From Anthoceros angustus (Eukaryota; Streptophyta; Anthocerotopsida; Anthocerotales; Anthocerotaceae), in NCBI GenBank assembly GCA_010909165.1, contig MU008167.1, positions 1,600,001-1,664,000 of the forward strand: a DNA stretch of 64,000 nt, in the 5' to 3' direction. The notes under the pieces are model-generated. The model was not told where the DNA came from, ran no database searches, and saw nothing but the letters and a program-made list of their open reading frames with translations. A program made the translations under genes and the position numbers. Within the stretch, counting starts at the first letter, position 1; each line of letters opens with the position of its first letter. Positions 55,904 to 64,000 of this stretch are shown here, piece by piece.

Positions 55904-58278
55904 GGCCACTTTTCAAAGTTCATATGGAGTTGATTTCTAGAGAAAAAATAATACTATTGAAAAATATCCGCTCTAAGTTTCAACATCCAAGGACCTTATA
56001 AGTCAACCAGAGAACCGTCTATTAAAACCTTAAAATTGGATTTGAAAGTGTCTTTTTGGATCAACAACATTAACATTTTTTGCTTCGTGTATCTTATTTA
56101 AATTTTAAATTTATATATCAATCCATCATTATTGATCAACAACATCAATAAATTTTAGCTTCATGGATATTATCAATGAATATAAACATTCAGATTGTAC
56201 TTTAAAAAAACAAGGACCAAATTTGGTTATAATTTTAAAAAAAAGGAAAAAATTTGGTTATAATTTAAAAAGACAAGGACAAAATTTGATTCAGCAGACA
56301 TCATATTATCAAAGACGAATAGGAATCTTGATAAGATTCTTTGTGGTAAATTAAAATAATAGGTATTCAGACAAAAAAACATCACTAAGATTAAGGATAT
56401 TGACTTATTGGAAGAAACAATTGTCCACATTGTGTTAGGCATAGTGTAAATAGAATCTATGTGTAGTTTTTCATTTCCCTCATTTTTCCTCAAGCTTTTG
56501 TTATCTTATTTGCAGCTTATTTATCTTTATGTAAAAATTAAAAAGATTATCTCATTTATTGGAATGATTGAATGGTCATCTTGTATGACATCACTATAGA
56601 CAATAGGTTATAAGTTATACCTTCAAGTCCTTTATCTACATATTAGTTTAGAATAAGCATACTTTGTGCATTTTTGTAAGCATACTTTGTGATTTAGGGA
56701 ATCATTGACACGTGTTTCTGGAATGGAGAGATTGCCGCAGGTGGCGGCTCTTGTATCCCCAGCCTATCCACAAGATCTTGTTCTTAACCTTGGGTCCAAA
56801 CCTGACTAGACTAGTTGATTTACAGAACTATGATTGGTCTAACATAAACTCTTAAACTCATCTACTTCTAACTACTATATGTCCGTCGATGCGATGATGA
56901 AAGCATCCAGTCTGAAGGGCGACCGAAAGCGCCCAAGAGTCTAAAGTCGATGCGATGAAAGCGCCCAGTAGTCTAATGCGGACAATGAAAGTTCTTAGAG
57001 TCCGAAGCTCATGTGGACGATGAAAGATAGATTTGGGCAAAAGAGTCCAATTTAGGGCTAAAAGGCAAATGTATAACCAGAAGCCTTAATCATGTCATCT
57101 TATGTAGCACCAGATCCACAATTTCCATAAGCATGCATGAGAGCAGTTGCCACTAGCACATTGTTGTCCACTTCGTTTTTTATCATGTCATGCTGGATCT
57201 TTGTGATCTTGACAGCTATAGTCTCTAACTAGTGCATTCTAGGCAACATCTCTTCTGCTATACATGTGAAATGCACGATGTGCATCAAGTGTGATGCCCC
57301 ACTTCCTATCCATGCTGATCATTGTGTTGCCCACGTCCCATCTATGCTAGTATGGCCACGGTGGTTGTTATGGCCTAGCGGTCTCCAGTTTCCCGCACCA
57401 TCTTTTGTGACAAGCAGTGGATTTCTGATATGTCGTAGTGTGTCGGATTGTGCCCATGTTGCCATGGTACAAATATAGCTTGACATGGTAGGTCTAGGTA
57501 GGTGGTTAGATGATGATTAATGGCATGCCAGAGTGCTTGTACAGTTTTAAAACTTTTGTACTGGGCCATGGTGTTTCTCACTCGAATTTCAATACTAATT
57601 TTGCAGCACTCTCTTCTAGTTTTGAAATGTTGAAGATACAACGCATCAACTAATGTAAGTAGTTCATGCAACTAGACTAACTCCACCCTAAATTGCGACG
57701 AATATATTTGGTCTCGTAGAATCTATTTTCCAGTTGCATTTCTCAAAGTAGAGGCGATGGTGAATGGGTGACTAGTTGGCATACCTTGTCGGATTCCTCG
57801 CCTCCAGCTGGTGGTGCACCCTCTTTCTCACATTTATTTGGCTTTTTTGCTTGTTAAAAACAACCAAAAACTATTTTCAGTGAATTATGCTCAAAAGAAC
57901 TACTGTTGTTTTGGGGTTAATATATCGACATAGTACCAATCGTAAATTATACAGCTCCATAAATTTCTTACACTTAATATTCTAATATTAAGTTTGTTAG
58001 ATCTAATAATCTTAAGAATTGTACAACAACTGGTAAGTTGGTGACTATCTTATTAATCGAGGGAATTGAGTCTTCAAAAATAATTGTCCTGCACATAAAC
58101 AGCCTTGATCATCCTCATACTAAAATTGCTATCCTACAATTTTAGATTTGCCTTGAAAGTCTTCTCGAACCTTTGTTGTGCCAACTTTTAGAAAGTTGTA
58201 TAATGTATTAAGTTGTCTAGATTAGAAAATTAAACATTTTACAACTAAACTCTTATATCACAACAAACATAAGATCCC
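55904..58278. other. AT-rich intergenic with a dispersed repeat
   Basis: 56750-56875 belongs to the dispersed family also seen at 52080-52205. 56880-57045 is an irregular repeat built on GATGAAAGC/CGATGCGATG and 'agagtc' phrases. 57050-57700 is less AT-rich but has no supported gene; a weak resemblance to the kinase C-terminus was rejected. Confidence 0.5.
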
Positions 58279-58818
58279 TCATGGCTCAATAGACCTTTTG
58301 CCTCTTAGCTTAATATCATTTGGAGGTGTAGGTATATTTGGACAACTGTCTAGATGAGATGAAGTGGAAAATCTAAAATAACAATCTTGCACAAGAATTG
58401 ATCCTTCACTAGGCGTTCCTATGCATAGGAGAAAGAGAAGGCGATGACCTATAGCATTCAGACATGTCAAACAATCTACCCAACTAATCATAGAGATACT
58501 ATTTTGATAGCAAGTGACAACTCCCCAGAAGAAGGGACCCGTCGGTAATGAGGGAGTTTTGAATGATTTATAGTGTGGAAGTGCACCTGGAGTTGTAAAA
58601 AGCTGGCTTTTAAGGGTATTGGTAACCATAATAAGCTCATTAAATGCTGCTTGTACAAAATCTTTTTGAACTTTTGACATCAACGGAGGCTCTCCACAAT
58701 AATGCTCGATCTGCGTTATAACAGGTAATCCATGGATCAATAAAGAAGAGAAATAGATTGCTAACGTCATTATGTGTATGGAGTTGATAAAATATATAAT
58801 TTCTATTTTATTCTTCAT
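58279..58818 (-). CDS. secreted Gnk2/DUF26-like cysteine-rich protein, member 7
   Basis: Single exon, 179 aa from the ATG at 58818; a second ATG (in HIMTLAIYF) could give a tighter signal peptide (MTLAIYFSSLLIHG). Mature part: YCGEPPLMSKVQKDFVQAA, then LPHYKSFKTPSLPTGP, FWGVVTCYQNSISM, WVDCLTCL, CIGTPSEGSILVQDCYFRFST and LDSCPNIPTPP. Seven cysteines with the C-x12-C-x2-C core. The C-terminus is basic (LRGKRSIEP), unlike the acidic or neutral tails of the others. It is closest to member 3 in the middle blocks. Confidence 0.76.
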   Translation of the reverse strand: MKNKIEIIYFINSIHIMTLAIYFSSLLIHGLPVITQIEHYCGEPPLMSKVQKDFVQAAFNELIMVTNTLKSQLFTTPGALPHYKSFKTPSLPTGPFFWGVVTCYQNSISMISWVDCLTCLNAIGHRLLFLLCIGTPSEGSILVQDCYFRFSTSSHLDSCPNIPTPPNDIKLRGKRSIEP

Positions 58819-60603
58819 TTTTCTATATAGTATAGGACACCCTGTTTCTTGCCACCAAAACACCTAGACACAAGACCTTTATGGCTCCCAATTATGCATT
58901 ATCATGTAAAAAATAGAGATGTAGTCCAAAATTTATGGCCGAAACTAATGTGTTGTAGCTTCGAAGAGCTTTTCTACAGAATTGAACTCTTGCAAACTTT
59001 TGGGCAACTCATTGAAGTTTACATAGATACACTAGGTGTTAAAACACTTACATCGAAAAATAATAAAATATTATCTCAAATATTATCTCCATAACACAAG
59101 CAATTCTACTCCCATGATTTATGTGTTGGAAACCACAAGTAATGTGCAGAATAAAAGAGCTATAAATAAAATTTAATGGTAGAATAAAATAATATATATA
59201 TTTATTTTATTCAATAAATCAATGTTGAGATATTTATAATATATAATCTTCTTATTGTGTAAAGTTTCATTTCTCACAATCTTTTAATGAGAGGTTGTGT
59301 CGATTACGTTCTTGAGAAGAACCTTTCTATTTTTAATAAAATTATTCCAATTGTGAGGTTAGTTACTTTGGAGTTACTGTTTTGTTTTTGTCTTACTTTC
59401 TTTAATATACAGAGTCTTGTTGATTTTCTTAGGACCCGTTTTAAGTTATATATTATATATTTAGAATAATATATATATACATAGATGTCCATATATATAT
59501 ATATATATATATATATTCTTATAGTAACTTTCAACATCATTTTTGTATATTTAATTACCTATTGAGCACAACCACGCGGATCTCATAATTCTGCATTGGC
59601 AGAATGGACGGTTTTCTTTGTATCGAGTACAATACATATACATGGGCCGTGCAGACCGGTTAAACCACCTAGTTCTTGGTTTTTTATACTAGACTTTAGG
59701 TTTTCGGGTTTGCTACGGTTGGTTGGGGTTACGTTCGTTTTAGAGAGTTTACCCTCATGTAATGGGCATTATCCTAATTATCAGCTATTGACCTACCTTT
59801 CGTTTTACAGTATTTACCCTCATGTAATGGACATTATCCTATTTATCAGCTTTTGACTTATTTATCTATTATTTCCAGCCATTTGCTCATTTACCCATAA
59901 TTAATCTATTTATCCTATTTGTGAGCTGAATTTATCTTATTATTTCGTCATCACGGAATAGGTTCCTCTGGTCTTCGCGGTACCAGCAACCTGGTTTGGT
60001 AGCTCCAAGCAGCATTGTGTCGTCTATACTGGACAACTGAAGGTAGCTCCAAGCAGCATTGTGTCGTCTATACTAGACAACTGAAGGGCACGGGATGGAC
60101 TGTGGCCCGCGTCCACTGTCTCTAATAAGATTACCATTAGTAGAAGTAGGTCGAGACCCGTGTATACATAAAATGGAAGATGTAAATAAAGGCAAGAACT
60201 TATCAATGACTTTAGGTATGGGTTTAGTAAGGCTACTCCTCCTTACTGTGACGCTCGACATCTCCTGCAAGCTTGTCTTATGGTAGATGCTAACTGACCT
60301 CATCTCTACTTATTCAATAAAGTGCATGAGTATCAATGCGCCTTTTTATTCTTATTTGACAGGATAAAACTAACCATCTTATATTCATCCATGCTACATT
60401 TTTGTGGAAAAAGAGTGAGGGTTCAATTAAGAAAAATATGTGTGTATAGTTGGGATGAAGAAGTTAAAATGGGAGAAAAAAATTGTTTCCATATCAATGT
60501 ACTTTAGCAAAGGTCTAGATCCTCCTCTAGATCTTTAACTTCAATTTATTTAATACATGTATTTTTGAATTCTTAGTTTTACAAAGATCGAGGGATTGTA
60601 ACT
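58819..60603. other. AT-rich intergenic with microsatellite and short tandem repeats
   Basis: An (AT)n microsatellite lies at 59490-59514. 59750-59850 contains a doubled phrase (CCTCATGTAATGG(G/A)CATTATCCTA). 60000-60088 is a two-copy 44-bp repeat starting TAGCTCCAAGCAGCATTGTG. No gene supported. Confidence 0.6.
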
Positions 60604-61074
60604 TCATGGAGGCTCTGGAGCATATGGACAACTATCCAATCCACCAAATGAATATCGGATATAACAATCCACTACAAGATTTGAACCTCCATATGGCATT
60701 CCTGAACATAGTTTGTACAAAAGTTCCATCTTTATTATATTCAAACAATAATGACAATCATCCCAGTTATTCATAGTCACATGATTCTTGTAACAAGTAA
60801 CTACACCCACCACCTTTGGAATCAATGAGAATGACGGAGCCGTGTAGGCTTCATAAAATGGAAGACCATTTGGTTTTTCAAATGCTGGTTGCGCATTTTG
60901 GATTAGTTGCTTTAATGCTATTGGTAAAAATAAACGGATGACAGGTGAAGTAATAGTTGGAAACTCACATTCATAGTGAACGCGCTTTAAATTAGGTGAA
61001 GCGTTTACTCGCCAAGTGTAACAGATTATTAATAGCATTAAAACATAGATATGTATCTGATACAAACCTATCAT
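60604..61074 (-). CDS. secreted Gnk2/DUF26-like cysteine-rich protein, member 8
   Basis: Single exon, 156 aa from the ATG at 61074, which opens a good signal peptide (MIGLYQIHIYVLMLLIICYT, cleavage likely after VNA). An upstream ATG at 61104 would add ten residues. Mature blocks: YECEFPTITSPVIRLFLPIA, LPFYEAYTAPSFS, VVGVVTCYKNHVTM, WDDCHYCL, LCSGMPYGGSNLVVDCYIRYS and LDSCPYAPEPP. Seven mature Cys with the C-x12-C-x2-C core. It differs from the others by Val for Trp in WGVVTCY and by a two-residue deletion in the loop before the last Cys (YSFGGLDSC). It ends immediately after PEPP, the shortest C-terminus of the cluster. Confidence 0.75.
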   Translation of the reverse strand: MIGLYQIHIYVLMLLIICYTWRVNASPNLKRVHYECEFPTITSPVIRLFLPIALKQLIQNAQPAFEKPNGLPFYEAYTAPSFSLIPKVVGVVTCYKNHVTMNNWDDCHYCLNIIKMELLYKLCSGMPYGGSNLVVDCYIRYSFGGLDSCPYAPEPP

Positions 61075-61104
61075 TTCTTTAGATATATAGACCCTTCTTG
61101 GCAT

Positions 61105-61618
61105 AAAAAGCACAAGCAGCCAATCACCAAGTAACTTTTAGGTGTGACTCAAACATATTCATGGGCATACTTAAACATTATTTGTGGGTAACGTGTAAGA
61201 GGATGCTGCTGTGCAACTTCCCCAGGCCACGCGAAAGAATATTCCCGGACATCGAAATGAAGAGCTCGAATCCCGCTTGTGAACAAGACCTGCAGCTCAC
61301 ACTTTCGTACAGCACCAGAACTATCAGTAGCAGGTTCAGTGTTCTTTGGCCTGGTCCGGTTTCTCTCATTCACGGCAAGGGCTACCAAGGAGTAGCTTCC
61401 TGCATTGCAAGCGATGAGGGCTCGCAAGAAGTCCAGACATGAAAGTGGCAATTAATAGGGCTTCCGTATCCCCATGCTGCAAATAATCGCATGAGGAAAG
61501 CAAACACGAACTTCAGCCAGGATGTGTCTCTTGATGCTTTCCTGCAAGCCTGGACGTGCGTTGTCAGCCTGCGGAATCGGTTGGGCTATGTATGACCGGT
61601 GGTGAGTGTAGGGCTTGA
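61105..61618. other. intergenic, 3' flank of the kinase gene
   Basis: GC content rises here, marking the end of the AT-rich island. No supported gene. Confidence 0.4.
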
Positions 61619-62839
61619 TTACTTGAACACTCGTGCACTTGACTGCATTCTTCTGAGCATGAGAGAACGTATTGTGGCATTCTCTTTTGCTGGTGTTTGG
61701 TCTACCAGCAGCCTATCTGTTTCCTGGCCATCATCTCTAACACACGGCAGCGGGTTCCTAATTTGCCATATGACCTTGGTTACTGTCTTCATGTCCGGCC
61801 TTGCAGCAGGAAGCTTCTGCGAGCACCACACCCCCAGCTTCAGCATGGCCTTCATCTCAATCAAATTCGACTCCACCTTGCCGTCCTGGCCGGCTAACAG
61901 GCACTGCGGGTCCATAACCCGTTGCCAGCAGCTGGATGACAAAGCTCTGTCCACCCACTCCGAGATGGTCACCCCTCTCCCAAAAACAGAGCTATCAGGT
62001 ACCTGCCCTGTGAGAAGCTCCAGCACCAGGATCCCGAAGCTGTAAACATCCTGCTTCGGGGACGGTCTCATCACCGTTCTCTCGGGAGCGGTATACCCCG
62101 TCATCCTAACAAAACCAGCAGCAGGCTCCGCATCCTCCGACAAATTCTCTTCCACCAGCTGCAGCATCCCGAAATTGGAAACACAAGGCTCCAAATCCAC
62201 ATCCAGAAAAATACTACTAGGCTTCAGATCCCCGTGCACCACAGGCGGGGAGTACGCACAGTGCAGATGTTGCAGCCCTAGGGCCACCCCGAGCGCAATC
62301 TTATGCCGCCTGTCCCACTCCAGCACCGCCTGCTTCTTCACCGCCGAATCCCCGGAATACAGCTTCTTTGCAAGGCAAGAATTAGGCATGTAATCCAACA
62401 CCATCACCTTCCTCCTCCCATCGCAACCTAAGATCCGCACCAGATTCGGATGCTCCACACTCATCAAGATCCGCAGCCGCTTCACAAATTCCGCTCCCGA
62501 CAGCGTCCGGGATCCAAGATTCAGCCGTTTCAAAGCAACCGCAGTTCCATCCGCCAGAACCGCCTTGTAAACCGTGCTGAACCTGCCCCATCCGATGATG
62601 TTCTCCTCCCCGAACGTGCCATCGCCAGCGGCAGTCAGCAAACCCCGGATCGCCACAACCTTCTCCTTCTCCTCCTCCACCTGCTCAGAGAAAAGCAAGA
62701 ACGGATTCCATCCATTCGACACCAAGCCGGCCTCACCTGGACCGTGAGCATCCGATTCCTCACACGTCCCGCCTCCGGCAGCTGCCGGCTCGGATGCTCC
62801 CACCCTCGCCTTCCCGCGCCTCCACAACAATCTCACCAT
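61619..62839 (-). CDS. receptor-like cytoplasmic kinase derived from LRR-RLKs, probable pseudokinase (NFG)
   Basis: Intronless, 406 aa from the ATG at 62839. A basic/Gly-rich leader (about 1-75) precedes a full kinase fold: Gly loop IIGWGRFSTVYKA, Lys in TAVALKRL, HPNLVRILGC, catalytic loop VVHGDLKPSS, activation segment start CVSNFGM, TGYTAPER, DVYSFGILVLELLTG and RPDMKTV. The HRD motif is HGD (non-RD), and the DFG Asp that binds Mg is Asn. The Gly loop has Ser in place of the third Gly. Sequence style (VMVLDYMPN, WDRRHKIALGVALGLQHLH) is that of LRR receptor kinases of the FLS2/EFR type, but no ectodomain or membrane span is present upstream. It probably acts as a scaffold or regulator; weak kinase activity cannot be excluded. 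Confidence 0.86.
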   Translation of the reverse strand: MVRLLWRRGKARVGASEPAAAGGGTCEESDAHGPGEAGLVSNGWNPFLLFSEQVEEEKEKVVAIRGLLTAAGDGTFGEENIIGWGRFSTVYKAVLADGTAVALKRLNLGSRTLSGAEFVKRLRILMSVEHPNLVRILGCDGRRKVMVLDYMPNSCLAKKLYSGDSAVKKQAVLEWDRRHKIALGVALGLQHLHCAYSPPVVHGDLKPSSIFLDVDLEPCVSNFGMLQLVEENLSEDAEPAAGFVRMTGYTAPERTVMRPSPKQDVYSFGILVLELLTGQVPDSSVFGRGVTISEWVDRALSSSCWQRVMDPQCLLAGQDGKVESNLIEMKAMLKLGVWCSQKLPAARPDMKTVTKVIWQIRNPLPCVRDDGQETDRLLVDQTPAKENATIRSLMLRRMQSSARVFK

Positions 62840-63298
62840 CTCTCCAATCCGCCTGTCGATTCCTGACCCGCTGGCTGCCAGGATCAAGCCGAATTCCGCG
62901 CCAAAATCCGTCGGAAACAGCAGAATTGTGCGACGAGCAGAGCACGCGACGCTCCGATCTGCTCCCAGAACGGGATTGACGAGACATTGGTGGCTTCGCA
63001 GGGGACTAATTCAGTGCCTTGCTGCCTGGCAGGTCAAGGAGCGAGCTGTTGCTGTTGCTATCTTTAGGAGCTCCGGGTCGTGAAAATGGGCACGTGCGCG
63101 GGCGAGCGTGGTTTGCATGGTGAACCAACCGACATGGCTGGAGGCTGGCCATATCACAGTTGGCAAGCTGCAGTATATCTCATCAATGGCACGGTGGACC
63201 CGCCAACAACCCGATATGCACGCTCCAAACTCGATCTCCAAATAATAATGCTCTTTTATAACACATGTGTTGGGATGACCCCGTTTAAGGGCAGAGGG
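62840..63298. other. 5' region of the kinase gene and intergenic
   Basis: The first 150 bp is GC-rich and open in the kinase frame for 16 more codons without an ATG. The rest holds no recognisable feature. Confidence 0.4.
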
Positions 63299-63355
63299 AG
63301 AAGAAGAAGAAGAAGAATTTTATTGAAGTCCACTAAGGACGAATTTTCGTCATGG
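63299..63355 (+). repeat. GAA-anchored interspersed repeat, copy 3
   Basis: (GAA)n then GAATTTTATTGAAGTCCA, CTAAGGACGAATTTTCGT and CATGGGACT; same order and strand as 20137-20195. A related CACCAAGGACGGAAT occurs at 63983-63997, cut by the window edge. Confidence 0.75.
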
Positions 63356-63379
63356 GACTTGGTACTTAACAACTTGTAC

Positions 63380-63645
63380 CATGGTGTGCCTAAGCTACTT
63401 GCACCAAGGGCATCCACTCTCTTTAGGTACCCCATCTACTTGCACCAAGGGCATCCACTCCCTTTAGGCACCCCATCTAAGTACCGATCCAAGCTTAGGA
63501 TGCTACTTGCACCAAGGGCATTCACTCCCTTTAGGCACCCCATCTAAGTACCGATCCAAGCTTAGGATGCTATTTGCACCAAGGGCATCCACTCCCTTTA
63601 GGCACCCCATCTAAGTACCGATCCAAGCTTAGGATGCTTAATCAC
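63380..63645. repeat. tandem satellite, unit about 75 bp, four copies
   Basis: Units contain CTTGCACCAAGGGCATCC, ACTCCCTTTAGGCACCCC, ATCTAAGTACCGATCCAAG and CTTAGGATGCTA. The first copy is shortened. It follows directly on the GAA-anchored repeat. Confidence 0.9.
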
Positions 63646-64000
63646 GGCATAAGAGTGTCCATTTGGCCTAGGCCATTTGGACACACATTTGGACACATTT
63701 GAGAGCTTAGGAAGAACAGAGCTCCTACCAATTACAAACTTGTCTCGCGCTGAAGGGAGTTCGGGGCGTCCTACATACATGATGCATGAACTTGACCCAT
63801 CCCGCTTACCGTGCAAATATGTTTCTACTGGATTTTAGTAAACTTTGTACTTAGTGTTGGGATAGTAAAAAGAGAGTAACATGTACTCAAGTGGGAGTCT
63901 TTATATTAATTTTCATATCTAATAAAAATATTAAATTTTATTAGAAATGGATGAAAGAAAGAAAAATTTTGATTCTTAAAGTGCACCAAGGACGGAATAT
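63646..64000. other. intergenic to window end
   Basis: No gene seen. The doubled phrase CATTTGGCCTAGGCCATTTGG (63659-63679) is palindromic around GGCCTAGGCC. The last 150 bp is AT-rich and ends in the GAA-repeat-like phrase. Confidence 0.4.

Noticed and set aside
57375-57475. Minus-strand HIRNPLLVTKDG segment resembling the C-terminal IRNPLPCVRDDG of the kinase at 61.6 kb
   Set aside because: The similarity covers about a dozen residues, without any neighbouring kinase motif. Chance or a very old fragment cannot be told apart.

Overview
The window is nuclear DNA of a land plant, most likely a non-seed plant (lycophyte or bryophyte). Evidence: canonical GT-AG introns of about 60-350 bp, a chloroplast FtsH of the type A (FtsH1/5) class, a very large PLS-type pentatricopeptide-repeat (PPR) gene of the kind expanded in lineages with heavy organellar RNA editing, diterpene-synthase-like remains, a chromovirus-type LTR element, and Arabidopsis-type telomere motifs (TTTAGGG) inside a satellite. 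I cannot name the species. Introns look too short for a fern.

Left part (1-26 kb), gene-rich: retroelement-like debris; an intronless TOG/CLASP-N-like ARM protein (1248-2183); a plant fatty-acid-amide-hydrolase-type amidase whose exons are well preserved except for the catalytic serine exon, which carries an in-frame stop (3010-6947); satellites; a five-finger CCCH protein of the ZC3H3/C3H7 type (9534-10670); two head-to-head hotdog thioesterases with the same exon plan (11690-13444); the 2-oxoadipate dioxygenase/decarboxylase of lysine catabolism (DUF1338, HGLS; 13673-15531, minus); an NSUN6-type tRNA m5C methyltransferase (15878-18782), divergent from HGLS; FtsH1/5 (20908-23358); and an unrecognised two-part protein (24253-25756).

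Middle (26-34 kb): an approximately 7.9-kb PPR locus with about 22 P-L-S cycles, built by internal tandem duplications (units of about 1.55 kb and 0.93 kb). It starts with an OSB-like PDF motif and ends in E/E+ motifs with no usable DYW domain. Its frame is broken only by single-base indels, nearly all in homopolymers inside the near-identical copies, so it is either a recent pseudogene or one long gene spoilt by sequence error.

Right part (35-61 kb), AT-rich: eight intact single-exon genes and one 5' fragment for small secreted proteins (about 155-180 aa). They have the layout of a single ginkbilobin-2/DUF26 domain, but with C-x12-C-x2-C where the family has C-x8-C-x2-C, and with an added seventh cysteine in a C-terminal DSCP-like motif. 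They lie among satellites, segmental duplications, a ruined diterpene-synthase-like gene (37.6-39.2 kb), a bacterial-looking VOC/glyoxalase gene (44.0 kb) and a decayed Ty3/gypsy chromovirus (44.7-47.2 kb). This cluster is the best candidate for an undescribed system: a fast-evolving, array-born family of extracellular cysteine-rich proteins. The window closes with an LRR-RLK-derived cytoplasmic kinase whose DFG motif is NFG (probable pseudokinase; 61.6-62.8 kb) and another satellite.

Gene models were built by eye from conserved protein motifs and splice signals. Function calls rest on family recognition, not on database searches.
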